64,000 bases of DNA from Glutamicibacter uratoxydans (GTDB taxonomy: Bacteria; Actinomycetota; Actinomycetes; Actinomycetales; Micrococcaceae): the NCBI RefSeq assembly GCF_006539925.1, contig NZ_BJNY01000009.1, forward strand, positions 1 to 64,000. Direction: 5' to 3'. Both the position numbers and the translations under genes were made by a program. A model generated the notes under the pieces. It was not told where the DNA came from, made no database searches, and saw only the letters and a list, made by a program, of their open reading frames with translations. Shown here one piece after another: positions 53,286-62,162 of this stretch (positions are counted from its first letter, which is position 1; every line of letters begins with the position of its first letter).

Positions 53286-54182
53286 ATGGCTTCTGCCACC
53301 CATGCCACTACCGCACTGGACAGCTATTCGCGCACCGCCCAGCGCAGCGCACGCTTGGTGCTCGACGACTACTCGACATCGTTTTCCCTGGCCTGCAGGC
53401 TTCTGGACTCCACCAGCGCCGGTCATATCGCAGATATCTATGCGCTGGTTCGGCTGGCGGATGAAGTGGTCGACGGAGTCGCGCTGCAGGCAGGACTCGA
53501 CAGCCAATCCGTCAGCGCCTGCCTCGATGAACTCCAAGAGGAAACAGCCCGAGCCTTGGAACGCGGATACAGCACAAATCTCGTAGTCCACGCCTTTGCT
53601 CTCACGGCCCGGGCCACTGGCATCACCGCCGAGCTCACCGACCCCTTTTTCGCTTCGATGAGGGCAGATCTGCTGATTACCGAGCATGATGCCCAGAGCC
53701 TGGAGAGGTACATCTACGGTTCGGCAGAAGTCATCGGCCTGATGTGCCTGCAGGTTTTCCGCGCCATGCCAAACGCCCCGACCCGTGGCGCAGCGCAGGC
53801 GGAACTTGCGGCGCGAAGCCTCGGCGCCGCTTTCCAGAAAGTCAACTTCCTGCGCGACCTCGCAGCCGACAGCCAACAACTGGGCCGGCGATACTTTCCA
53901 GGCATCAATCCGCAGACGCTGAGCGAAAGCGACAAATACCGGCTCATAGGAGAAATCCAGCGCGATCTTGCGGCCGCCCGGGCAGGCCTCCCGTTCCTGG
54001 CTCCGACAGCAGCCCGAGCAGTGAAGCTGGCCCATGACCTCTTCACAGCATTGACTCAGCAGCTGTCAGCTACTCCAGCACAGCAGCTACTTGACCGCCG
54101 CATCTCCGTGTCCAACGGGCGCAAAGCGCTGATCGCGGCCAAAGCCATTCTAGGAACCCAGCGGATTCGGAGAGCCCAATGA
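53286..54182 (+). CDS. crtB: Phytoene synthase
   Basis: 298 residues from ATG 53286 (AAGGAG nine bases upstream; a GTG at 53280 is an alternative). The open frame upstream lies inside crtE. The two Asp-rich motifs of squalene/phytoene synthases are present: IYALVRLADEVVDGV near 58 and FLRDLAADSQQLGRRYFPG near 195. It condenses two GGPP molecules to the C40 phytoene. Stop overlaps crtI start (ATGA). Confidence 0.93.
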   Translation: MASATHATTALDSYSRTAQRSARLVLDDYSTSFSLACRLLDSTSAGHIADIYALVRLADEVVDGVALQAGLDSQSVSACLDELQEETARALERGYSTNLVVHAFALTARATGITAELTDPFFASMRADLLITEHDAQSLERYIYGSAEVIGLMCLQVFRAMPNAPTRGAAQAELAARSLGAAFQKVNFLRDLAADSQQLGRRYFPGINPQTLSESDKYRLIGEIQRDLAAARAGLPFLAPTAARAVKLAHDLFTALTQQLSATPAQQLLDRRISVSNGRKALIAAKAILGTQRIRRAQ

Positions 54183-55765
54183 ACTCGTCGCAACGCGTAG
54201 TAGTTATCGGGGCAGGTTTTTCAGGCCTCGCCAGCGCAGGCATACTGGCTGCCAGGGGACATCAGGTCACTGTGCTTGAACAACATCATCATCTTGGTGG
54301 ACGTTCTGGTCGTCTTGAAAGAAGCGGCTACCGGTTCGACACGGGTCCATCCTGGTACCTGATGCCGGAAGTTTTCGAGCACTGGTTCATGCTCATGGGC
54401 TCATCGGTGCCCCAGTCCCTTGATCTGCGCGAGCTGGAAATAGGGTACCGGACATTCTTCGAAACCCGTTCGGCTCCGGTCGATATGGGACGAGGAGAGC
54501 ACCTTCATGAGCTCTTCGAAAACTTGGAGGCCGGCAGCTCCGAAGCACTCCAGAGGTATCTGGCGGAGGCGGAATCAGACTACGATTTTGCGCTGCAGAA
54601 GTTCCTTTACGATGATTTCTCCACACCGCGTTTTCTCGCCGACAGGAAACTGCTGGGCCAAGCCCCGCGGCTGGCCAAGCTCCTGTCGAGATCGCTGCAG
54701 AGCCAGGTGGCAAAACATTTTAGCAGCCCCGAAATACGCCAGATTCTTGGATATCCAGCAGTGTTCCTCGGCACCAGCCCCGACCGGGCCCCGGCCCTCT
54801 ACCAATTGATGAGTCATCTCGATCTGACCCAGGGCGTCAAGTATCCCATGGGCGGCTTCGCTGCAGTGGCCGACGCCATGGGCGCCTTGGCCGCCAATCA
54901 CGGGGCCGATATCCGGCTCGGAGCCCGCGCACTCTCGATAGAAACAAGTTCTGGCGCTCGCCCTCGGGTTGCCGGAGTTCGCTGGACAGATTCCACCGGG
55001 GCCGAACAGTTCACTGCCGCCGACGCTGTCATTGGGGCGGCCGATGCCCAGCATCTGGATGCTGAACTGCTTCCGCCGAAGTTGCAAACGCACTCAGCGC
55101 GTAAATTCAGCCGCCGCGATCCCGGGCCCGGCGCTGTCCTCGTTTGTCTGGGCGTCAAAGGAGAGCTTCCCCAGCTGGAGCATCACAACTTGTTGTTCAC
55201 CGCGGATTGGAAGGATAACTTTTCCCGGATAGCTGAAGGGCGTTCCCTGGCTCCGGAAACGAGCATCTACGTGTGCAAGCCCAGCGCGACCGACCCGAGC
55301 GTGGCACCGGCAGGAAACGAAAACTTGTTCATTCTAGTTCCGTCCCCTGCGCTGGTGCACTGGGGCTATGGCGGCCCCGATGGCACAGGGGATGCGCCCG
55401 TCGAGCAGGTCGCGGACGCTGCTATTGACCAGCTGGCCCGATGGACCGAGATCCCTGACCTGCGCAGCCGGATTGAGGTCCGGCAGAGTATCGGACCCGC
55501 TGACTTCGCCGCTCTCTATGGCGCATACCAAGGCGGCGCGCTGGGTCTCGCCCACACGCTGTCCCAAAGCGCCATGCTCCGCCCTTCAAACCGAAGCAGG
55601 CATGTCTCTGGCCTGTATTACGCTGGAGCAACCGTGCGCCCCGGAATTGGCGTGCCCATGTGTTTGATCAGCGGTGAGCTTGCAGCCAAGTCGGTTGAGG
55701 GAATCACCAGGCCAGGGCCGTTGGAGACGCCCAGTATTTTCGTTCGTCCGGAGGCGGCGCTATGA
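54179..55765 (+). CDS. crtI: Phytoene desaturase (lycopene-forming)
   Basis: 528 residues. The FAD-binding motif VVIGAGFSGLASAGILAARG is at the N terminus, followed by HHLGGRSGRLERSGYRFDTGPSWYLMP. The C-terminal bacterial-type phytoene-dehydrogenase signature appears as YYAGATVRPGIGVPMCLISGELAA. Introduces double bonds into phytoene to give lycopene. Overlaps crtYe by 4 bases. Confidence 0.95.
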   Translation: MNSSQRVVVIGAGFSGLASAGILAARGHQVTVLEQHHHLGGRSGRLERSGYRFDTGPSWYLMPEVFEHWFMLMGSSVPQSLDLRELEIGYRTFFETRSAPVDMGRGEHLHELFENLEAGSSEALQRYLAEAESDYDFALQKFLYDDFSTPRFLADRKLLGQAPRLAKLLSRSLQSQVAKHFSSPEIRQILGYPAVFLGTSPDRAPALYQLMSHLDLTQGVKYPMGGFAAVADAMGALAANHGADIRLGARALSIETSSGARPRVAGVRWTDSTGAEQFTAADAVIGAADAQHLDAELLPPKLQTHSARKFSRRDPGPGAVLVCLGVKGELPQLEHHNLLFTADWKDNFSRIAEGRSLAPETSIYVCKPSATDPSVAPAGNENLFILVPSPALVHWGYGGPDGTGDAPVEQVADAAIDQLARWTEIPDLRSRIEVRQSIGPADFAALYGAYQGGALGLAHTLSQSAMLRPSNRSRHVSGLYYAGATVRPGIGVPMCLISGELAAKSVEGITRPGPLETPSIFVRPEAAL

Positions 55766-56109
55766 CCTATCTGTCGATCCTTATTACACTAATCGGCTGC
55801 ATGGTGCTGATTGATGCACGAGGCAGATTATTCTTCTTTCACCGCTGGGCCCGCGCCAGCATGTGCTTAATCCTGGGAACTGGACTCTTCATAGTGTGGG
55901 ACGCTGCAGCCATTGGCCAAGGAGTATTTCTCCATTTGGATTCGCCGCTGATGACCGGCGTGATGGTTGGACCCCAATTCCCAGTGGAAGAAGTCTTTTT
56001 CCTCATTTTCCTCAACTATTCATCAATCATCTCAGTTCTCGGACTGGCCGAAGTCTGGAGCAAATTCAACAGGACGACAAGCAGGTCGGGGAATCAGAAT
56101 GTTTCTTGA
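55762..56109 (+). CDS. crtYe: C50 carotenoid epsilon-cyclase subunit CrtYe
   Basis: 115 residues with three hydrophobic helices. Has the family motifs of heterodimeric lycopene-cyclase-domain proteins: DARGRLFFFHRWARASM, the WDAAAIGQGVFLH segment, and FPVEEVFFLIFLNYSS with the conserved PVEE/FF. Works with CrtYf to cyclise the C50 lycopene derivative. Stop lies 8 bases inside crtYf. Confidence 0.92.
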   Translation: MTYLSILITLIGCMVLIDARGRLFFFHRWARASMCLILGTGLFIVWDAAAIGQGVFLHLDSPLMTGVMVGPQFPVEEVFFLIFLNYSSIISVLGLAEVWSKFNRTTSRSGNQNVS

Positions 56110-56434
56110 ACTTGCAGCAATCTTCCTTTCGATTGCAGCCGTAGTGTTCCTTGCTGGATTGCGCAGGCGTGGAAGCCGCTGGCGGAGGGATTTGGCCTCC
56201 GCCGCTGTAGCCTTGTCCATCATGCTGGTGCTGACGGCCATCTTCGACAACCTGATGATCGCCGCGGGCCTCTTTGATTATGGCGAGCACACACTTTCTG
56301 GCCTGCGCATTGGGATGGCACCGGTTGAAGACTTTCTCTATGCCGCATGCGGTGTGCTGTTCATGTCGGGACTGTGGTGGCTCATGGCTGGGACGTCGTC
56401 GAAGCAGACGCCTAGCAAGCCAGAGAACAGGTAG
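56099..56434 (+). CDS. crtYf: C50 carotenoid epsilon-cyclase subunit CrtYf
   Basis: 111 residues from ATG 56099, overlapping crtYe by 11 bases; the open frame further upstream is inside crtYe. Three hydrophobic helices, with SIMLVLTAIFDNLMIAAGLFDY and MAPVEDFLYAACGVLFMSGLWW, matching the conserved DN..I..GL and PVEDF(L)Y motifs of the second cyclase subunit. Together with CrtYe it should form a decaprenoxanthin-type epsilon ring; ring type is inferred from the Ye/Yf pairing. Confidence 0.92.
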   Translation: MFLELAAIFLSIAAVVFLAGLRRRGSRWRRDLASAAVALSIMLVLTAIFDNLMIAAGLFDYGEHTLSGLRIGMAPVEDFLYAACGVLFMSGLWWLMAGTSSKQTPSKPENR

Positions 56435-56443
56435 GAAGAAATC

Positions 56444-57304
56444 ATGTTTAGAGATCTTCTGGCCGCATCTCGGCCAATATCTTGGGTGAATACAGCGTAC
56501 CCGTTTGCGGCCGCCTATGTGCTTGCCGGTGCTGGCATCGACTGGCTGTTTGCCGTGGGGACGTTCTTTTTCCTCGTTCCCTACAATCTCTTGATGTACG
56601 GGATCAACGATGTCTTCGACTATGAATCTGATCTTCGAAATCCACGCAAAGGTGGTGTCGAAGGCGCTTTGCTCGCTAAAGAGAGACATCAGATCCTACT
56701 GTGGTCCTCTCTGATTTGCACGCTGCCCTTCGCAGTGGTTCTACTGTGGGCAGGACACCTCCAAGCTAATATTGTGTTACTCATTTCCTTGGCTGCAGTC
56801 ATTGCCTACAGCGCTCCGAAACTTCGCTTCAAGGAACGCCCCCTTCTAGATTCGATCACCAGCGCCACACACTTCGTTTCACCCGCGGTCTATGGCTGGG
56901 TCTTGGCAGGGGCGGCAATGACCGAGACTCAATGGGCGGTCTTCGGCTCTTTCATGCTGTGGGGCATGGCCAGCCATGCGCTGGGCGCCATTCAAGATAT
57001 CGTTCCTGATCGCGAAGGCGGCATCAGTTCAATAGCCACAGCCATTTCGGCCCGTGGAACGATCTTGCTCGTGCTGGCAGCGTACATCTGTTCTGGTTTG
57101 CTGATTTACGCAGCACTGGATGGCGCCGCCCGGTGGACGGCCGTCTTGGCCCTGCCCTACATAGCCAATATCCTGCCCCATCTACAGGTAGAGGAGCACG
57201 ATTCCGGAACTATCAACAAGGCCTGGAAGAGATTCCTCTGGATCAATTATCTCTGCGGATTCGCTCTGACGATGCTGCTGGTCTATCTTCTGCTGCTCCG
57301 CTAG
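56444..57304 (+). CDS. crtEb: Lycopene elongase (UbiA-type prenyltransferase)
   Basis: 286 residues, about eight membrane helices. UbiA motif YNLLMYGINDVFDYESDLRNPRKGG (NDxxDxxxD) near 50-70, and the second Asp-rich motif LGAIQDIVPDREGGISS near 190. It adds two C5 units to lycopene, giving the C50 flavuxanthin skeleton. It is the last gene of the operon. The stop codon shares CTAG with the photolyase stop. Confidence 0.93.
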   Translation: MFRDLLAASRPISWVNTAYPFAAAYVLAGAGIDWLFAVGTFFFLVPYNLLMYGINDVFDYESDLRNPRKGGVEGALLAKERHQILLWSSLICTLPFAVVLLWAGHLQANIVLLISLAAVIAYSAPKLRFKERPLLDSITSATHFVSPAVYGWVLAGAAMTETQWAVFGSFMLWGMASHALGAIQDIVPDREGGISSIATAISARGTILLVLAAYICSGLLIYAALDGAARWTAVLALPYIANILPHLQVEEHDSGTINKAWKRFLWINYLCGFALTMLLVYLLLLR

Positions 57305-58695
57305 CTTGGATCTAGGCGATGCAATTTCCGCATCTGCTCGTATGCTTCCAGCGCATCCTGACGCGAATCGCGCAGATCCACTATCGGATCACTTCCCAGC
57401 GGCGCAAAACGGCCCCGGTACACGCCCCGAGGGTCGAATTTCTTGCCCTGCAGTTCGGGATTGAAGATGCGAAAGAACGGTGCGGCATCTGCTCCAGAGC
57501 CCGCAACCCATTGCCAGTTCGCCGAATTTGAAGCCAAATCCGCGTCGACCAGAGTATCCCAAAACCACTCTTCGCCAACCTTCCAATGAACGCCGAGATT
57601 CTTGACGAGGAAACTTCCTGCAAGCATTCGGACCCTGTTATGCATCCATCCGATGTTCCATAGCTGCTTCATGCCAGCATCAACCATTGCATAGCCAGTT
57701 TCGCCTTGACTCCAGTGGGAGATGAACGAATCAATCTCCTTAGACTGGCCCTTCTCGGCCCAGCCATAGTCGTCAAACTCGGCCCGGAGATTCTTTTCGA
57801 GCATCTGCGGATTATGGAAAAGTAGATGCCAGCAGAACTCGCGCCATGCCAGTTGCCGCCTAAGTGCATAACAGCCCTGCGCTTTCTCAGGCTGAGTAGA
57901 GGCAACTTGCTCTAGCTCCGCCCACAGAACTGCCGGGCTCAGGTGCCCCCAGCGAAGCGCCGGCGACAAGGCGCTCGTCCCGTCGATATCTGGACGATCC
58001 CTCGCTTCAGGATATTGGCCGACTATTGAATCGATGAGCAGCGCTAGGCGATCGTCAACTGCATTTTCGCCAGGTTCCCATGTATCTTCTAAACCCCGCG
58101 CCCAATTGGGCGAATGTGGAAGCAGATTCCACGTCTCCAGATCTTCAGTAGCCGGTAGACTTCGCCCAGGATAGTCCTGCGCTTCGGGTGCTGGCAGCGG
58201 CTTGCGTATATTCAGTTCCAGTAGGCGATTGTAGAAAGGGGTAAATACCTTGTAGCCGGTCCCGCCGGCTGTCTGTACCTCCCATGGGTCCTTGAGCAGG
58301 GATCCGCAATAGCTCTGAACTTGGATCCCCCGTTCAGCCAAACGCCGCTTGACTTGCGCGTCGACCTTCATTTCCGAGGGCGAATAGCGGCGGTTCCATC
58401 TGACAGCTGAGATGGGGAGGTCGTTGATAAGTTCTTGAAGAACCTGTTCAGGATCACCCGATCGCAAAATCAGCGGGACACCGATTTCGCGCAACGAGGT
58501 CGCCATTGATTTCAGCGCATGGTGCAACCACCACTTTGCGGCGCCTCCAAGTTCACGGATGCCCGGTGACCGAGTATCAAGAATGTAGATGGCGAGTGCT
58601 TCGCCCTGCTTCATTCCCTCAAAGAGGGCTGGGTTATCCAAGGTTCGCAAATCGTCGCGAAGCCAGACCAGTTCTACTGGAGTTTCAAGTTTCAT
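57301..58695 (-). CDS. phr: Class I deoxyribodipyrimidine photolyase
   Basis: 464 residues from ATG 58695 (an in-frame GTG at 58707 is possible). N-terminal antenna domain: VELVWLRDDLRTLDNPALFEG. FAD domain: LRWGHLSPAVLWAELEQ, QLAWREFCWHLLFHNPQML, GYAMVDAGMKQLWNIGWMHNRVRMLAGSFL and WFWDTLVDADLASNSANWQWVAGSGADAAPFFRIFNP, the conserved flavin and electron-transfer Trp region. Repairs UV pyrimidine dimers using blue light. Convergent with crtEb; its presence beside the pigment operon fits a light-protection role. Confidence 0.95.
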   Translation of the reverse strand: MKLETPVELVWLRDDLRTLDNPALFEGMKQGEALAIYILDTRSPGIRELGGAAKWWLHHALKSMATSLREIGVPLILRSGDPEQVLQELINDLPISAVRWNRRYSPSEMKVDAQVKRRLAERGIQVQSYCGSLLKDPWEVQTAGGTGYKVFTPFYNRLLELNIRKPLPAPEAQDYPGRSLPATEDLETWNLLPHSPNWARGLEDTWEPGENAVDDRLALLIDSIVGQYPEARDRPDIDGTSALSPALRWGHLSPAVLWAELEQVASTQPEKAQGCYALRRQLAWREFCWHLLFHNPQMLEKNLRAEFDDYGWAEKGQSKEIDSFISHWSQGETGYAMVDAGMKQLWNIGWMHNRVRMLAGSFLVKNLGVHWKVGEEWFWDTLVDADLASNSANWQWVAGSGADAAPFFRIFNPELQGKKFDPRGVYRGRFAPLGSDPIVDLRDSRQDALEAYEQMRKLHRLDPS

Positions 58696-58821
58696 CAGAC
58701 GAGACACTTCCTTTCCGCCGCTGGGCCGTCCTCGAGTTATCCGCTAACTTTTTCGCCACTCCGAACGGAGCCACCCGATTGATTTGAGTGCAGGCGCTGA
58801 GCCCAAGCCCGCATTATTTTA

Positions 58822-58851
58822 TTTAGCTAGGCTAGCATTAAGCTAATCTAA
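58822..58851. promoter_or_regulatory. Possible iron-box (DtxR/IdeR-like) sites upstream of ferrochelatase
   Basis: Two overlapping 19-mers, 58822-58840 and 58833-58851, each match the DtxR/IdeR consensus TTAGGTTAGSCTAACCTAA at 13 of 19 positions on one strand. The first contains the exact core TAGGCTA. They lie 75-104 bases before the ferrochelatase start and between two divergent genes. Confidence 0.4.
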
Positions 58852-58925
58852 TGTAGACCGGTAGCTCGCTGCCCCAGCCCAAGGAGCGGTGGCAGAAAAA
58901 TGTTCCTCAAACCCAAGGATGCGAA

Positions 58926-60053
58926 GTGCAAGCAGATTTATCACCTTTCGACGCGTTGGTACTGATGTCTTTCGGCGGTCCTGAGCAGGAGGAAGATGTA
59001 TTGCCTTTCCTCCAAAACGTGACAGCAGGCCGAGGCATTCCTGACGAGCGGCTCAAAGAGGTTGGTGAACACTATTACCAATTCGGCGGACGCTCGCCGA
59101 TCAACGAACAGAACCGTAGTTTGCTGGAAGCACTGAGTCGCGAGCTTGAAACCCGCGGAATCACGACCCCTCTGCTTTGGGGAAATCGCAATTGGAAGCC
59201 ATTTCTGGCTGATGCGGTGCGCAGCGAGCATCAGCGGTCGGGAGCACGAAAATTCCTGGCCATCGATACTTCCGCCTACTCGTCGTATTCGTCATGCCGG
59301 CAGTACCGCGAAGACTTCGCAGCGGCGCAAACGCAGCTGCTTACAGAAGGTATCCACGTCGACTTTGAAAAAATACGCCAATACTATAACCATCCGGGAT
59401 TTGCGCAGGCACAGCTTAGCTGCGTACGCGAAGCTCTGGAACAGTATCGTGCGGCAACAGGTTCGTTGGATCCCGATGACTACCGCGTACTGTACGTCAC
59501 CCACTCCATCCCCAGTACGATGCAGGAGAACTCCGAACGCCACACCAATGGATACAGGGCGCAGCATGAAGAACTGATTGATTGGCTCAGCACTGAATTG
59601 GAGCCAGCCTATGGCCGGGTGGAAAGCGAACTGGTCTACTGTTCCCGTTCAGGGTCTCCCCATACGCCGTGGTTGGAGCCTGATATCAACGACCGCATGA
59701 AAGAGCTCTCCGAGAAAGGAGTAGGCGGAGTTGTCGTAGTTCCCATCGGCTTTGTTTCGGACCATATGGAAGTCAAATACGATCTTGACACCGAAGCGGC
59801 CCAAACCGCCAAAGATCTGCAAATGGATTTCGTGCGCGCCGCAACGGTGGGAATCCACCCGGAATTCGTTGCAGGCCTCATCGACCTGGCGGTGGAGAGG
59901 GCGGAACAGGTGCGGCAAGCCGCAGAAGAGATCAAGAAGCCGGTCGTGACTGGCACTTCCTTGTCCTCGGGCAGTGGCGCATGCTCGCGCAACTGCTGCG
60001 AGGGCAGCAGGCTGGTGCCGACACAGCCGAACTGGCCTGCTCCCTCGCGCTAA
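58926..60053 (+). CDS. hemH: Ferrochelatase (actinobacterial, coproporphyrin type)
   Basis: 375 residues from GTG 58926 (AAGGAT upstream). Starts FDALVLMSFGGPEQEEDVLPFL, then GRSPINEQN, and later YVTHSIPSTMQ with the metal-site His and VVVVPIGFVSDHMEVKYDLD with the conserved SDHxE. The C-terminal SGSGACSRNCCEGSR provides cysteines of the [2Fe-2S] cluster found in actinobacterial enzymes. By family it inserts iron into coproporphyrin III (CpfC) in the cytoplasm or at the membrane. Possible iron boxes lie upstream. The gene supplies haem for Hmp and NarI. Confidence 0.93.
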   Translation: MQADLSPFDALVLMSFGGPEQEEDVLPFLQNVTAGRGIPDERLKEVGEHYYQFGGRSPINEQNRSLLEALSRELETRGITTPLLWGNRNWKPFLADAVRSEHQRSGARKFLAIDTSAYSSYSSCRQYREDFAAAQTQLLTEGIHVDFEKIRQYYNHPGFAQAQLSCVREALEQYRAATGSLDPDDYRVLYVTHSIPSTMQENSERHTNGYRAQHEELIDWLSTELEPAYGRVESELVYCSRSGSPHTPWLEPDINDRMKELSEKGVGGVVVVPIGFVSDHMEVKYDLDTEAAQTAKDLQMDFVRAATVGIHPEFVAGLIDLAVERAEQVRQAAEEIKKPVVTGTSLSSGSGACSRNCCEGSRLVPTQPNWPAPSR

Positions 60054-60078
60054 AAGAGATCACATGGAGGCGTAGCTG

Positions 60079-60939
60079 CTACGCCTCCTCGGGGTGCTCG
60101 TCGGCCCACCGGTGGGCGCGCTCGATCAGCACGGCTGCTTGTTCGGCCAGCTCGCCGTTGCCGCTGCCCACTGCCAGGCCCAGCAGGAAGGTGCTCAGCG
60201 GGGCGGCTGGACGGGCCACCTCGTGGGCCACATGCTTGGCGACATCCAGCACGACCTTGATGTCCACCTGTTCCGGGTCCAGCTCCAAGGTTTCGCTGGC
60301 CGCTTCAAGCCAGGCTTCCAATGCCTCCGGTGGCAGATACTGTCCCATGTTCTTCCTTTCACTCAGCCGGGCGCTGGCCAGCGCCTGCGGGGTATCGATA
60401 TCGCTGCTGGTTTCATTGTCCACCGGCAGCCGTTCAAGTTTCAGCTCTCCCAGCACCCTGCGCACCGGGGCGTTGATGATGTCCGCCCCCAGCGAGGTGC
60501 ACAGCTGACGCAGCCGCTGGCTACTGTAGATTCCCGCCAGCCACTGGGTCCTTCCGTCAGCATCCTGAAGGACCACCCCGTCGCCGGCGAGCGCCTCCTG
60601 AGTGAAGCCGGAAGCCACGGCGGAGGCCAGCTGGACCGGATGCTGCAGATCGCAGGCCAGGACCATGGTCCAGCCACTGCGCACCTCGCCGAGTCCGGCG
60701 GCAATAGCCGCCAACGGGCCGGCGAACTCGGGCTCTTCCCGCACCACCTCATCTGCCAGCGTGCCCGAGCTGTCGGGGCCCACCACCACCACGCGCCGCG
60801 CTCCGGCGCCGCGGGCGGCGGCCACTACCCGGTCCACCAGCCGCTGCCCGGAGAGCAGCAGCGCCGACTTGTCGATGCCGCCCAGCCGGGTGGCGCGTCC
60901 TCCGGCCAGGACGATGGCGTCGAATTCTACGGTGCTCAT
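60079..60939 (-). CDS. mobA: MobA-type guanylyltransferase fused to DUF6457 domain
   Basis: 286 residues from ATG 60939, overlapping the moeA stop (ATGA); the longer upstream frame is inside moeA. N-terminal nucleotidyltransferase: IVLAGGRATRLGGIDKSALL, VVVGPDSSG, VREEPEFAGPLAAIAAGL and MVLACDLQHP, attaching GMP to molybdopterin to form MGD. After about residue 190 a second unit begins (MGQYLPPEALEAWLEAASE), ending ERAHRWADEHPE, which resembles DUF6457, normally a separate neighbouring gene. The last gene of the mod-moe-mob operon. The MobA product is needed by NarG. Confidence 0.9.
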   Translation of the reverse strand: MSTVEFDAIVLAGGRATRLGGIDKSALLLSGQRLVDRVVAAARGAGARRVVVVGPDSSGTLADEVVREEPEFAGPLAAIAAGLGEVRSGWTMVLACDLQHPVQLASAVASGFTQEALAGDGVVLQDADGRTQWLAGIYSSQRLRQLCTSLGADIINAPVRRVLGELKLERLPVDNETSSDIDTPQALASARLSERKNMGQYLPPEALEAWLEAASETLELDPEQVDIKVVLDVAKHVAHEVARPAAPLSTFLLGLAVGSGNGELAEQAAVLIERAHRWADEHPEEA

Positions 60940-62162
60940 GGCTGCAGCCTGATGACTTCGACGCTGTCCCCGGGTTCCACGCGCTCTATTCCCTGGGGAA
61001 TCAGCGCATAGCCCTGGGCAGAGCCGAAGCCGCCCACCGAGTGGGAGATCTGAGAGGCCTTCACCGCCGGAGCACAGCCGAAATTCTCGTCGAAGACCAC
61101 CGGCAACACCTGCAGCCTGTCTGCCGGGGACTTCCAGCCGAGCACCGCTTGGCTGCGCAGCGCCGGGCGCGCCAGCTCGGCGGCGCCCTGCATGGCGCGC
61201 AGTGCGGGTCGGGCGAAGAGCTCGAAGCCCACTGCCGCGCTGACCGGGTTGCCCGGCAGTGCGAAGATCATCGCTCCGGCCTGCATCCGGCCGGCGCACT
61301 GCGGGGCGCCGGGGCGCAGGCGCACGCGCACCGACTGCACCCCGGGCTCATCGGCCAGCACCTGGCGCATCACGTCGTATTCGCCGGGGCCCACCCCGCC
61401 GGTGCTGATCACCGCGTCATGGGTCGACGCCAGCTCTGCAAGCACTTGGCGCACCGTCTCGGGCTCGTCCACGCAGTGCTTCACCGTGGCAGCAGTGATG
61501 CCGGATTCGACCAGCAGCCCTGAAATCAGCAGCGAGTTGGATTCGGGAATCTGCCCGCGGCCAAGGTCCTGGCCGGGAGCCTTCAGCTCGGCCCCGGTAA
61601 CCAGCACCGCCACCTTGGGGCTGCGGCGCACGCTCAGTCTCACTGCTCCCGCGGCGGCGGCCGCAGAGAGCCGGGCGGCGGTCAGCTGTTCGCCGGCACG
61701 GGCCACCAGGGCCCCTGCATCGCGGTCTTCGCCGCGCATCCGCACATTTTTCCCCGCAGAAATTTCAACGTTGATCCTCGCCCGGTGCGCGTCAAAGCCA
61801 TTGGTGTCTTCGACCTTCACTACAGCATCCGCGTCGGTGGGCAGTGGGGCGCCGGTCATGATGCGCACCGTCTGGCCCGGCAGCAGCCGCGGATCTTCCG
61901 AAGATCCGGCTGGCACGACGCCCACCACCTCAAGCTCTACCGGGGCGCCGAGGGTATCTAAGGAGCGCACCGCGTAGCCGTCCATGGCGGAGTTGGCCCA
62001 CAGCGGCAGCGGATGCGCGGTATGGACGTCTTGGGCAAGATAGAGCCCGTGCAGGTGGGCGAAGCCGCCGGCCAGGTCATGGGCCTCGGGCTCGAATGCC
62101 GTGATCGCCGAAAGGATCCAATCGCGCTGTTCTTCGTAGCTGCGCAAGATGCTAGCTGCCAT
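60936..62162 (-). CDS. moeA: Molybdopterin molybdenumtransferase
   Basis: 408 residues from ATG 62162, overlapping the modC end by 11 bases. MoeA signatures: LPLWANSAMDGYAVRS near 58, VRIMTGAPLPTDADAVVKVE near 110, VRMRGEDRDAGALV, the MoCF-biosynthesis domain (VAVLVTGAELKAPGQ, SNSLLISGLLVESGI, STHDAVISTGGVGPGEYDVM) and IFALPGNPVSAAVGFELF. Inserts molybdate into adenylylated molybdopterin. Adjacency to modC links uptake and cofactor synthesis. Confidence 0.95.
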   Translation of the reverse strand: MAASILRSYEEQRDWILSAITAFEPEAHDLAGGFAHLHGLYLAQDVHTAHPLPLWANSAMDGYAVRSLDTLGAPVELEVVGVVPAGSSEDPRLLPGQTVRIMTGAPLPTDADAVVKVEDTNGFDAHRARINVEISAGKNVRMRGEDRDAGALVARAGEQLTAARLSAAAAAGAVRLSVRRSPKVAVLVTGAELKAPGQDLGRGQIPESNSLLISGLLVESGITAATVKHCVDEPETVRQVLAELASTHDAVISTGGVGPGEYDVMRQVLADEPGVQSVRVRLRPGAPQCAGRMQAGAMIFALPGNPVSAAVGFELFARPALRAMQGAAELARPALRSQAVLGWKSPADRLQVLPVVFDENFGCAPAVKASQISHSVGGFGSAQGYALIPQGIERVEPGDSVEVIRLQP

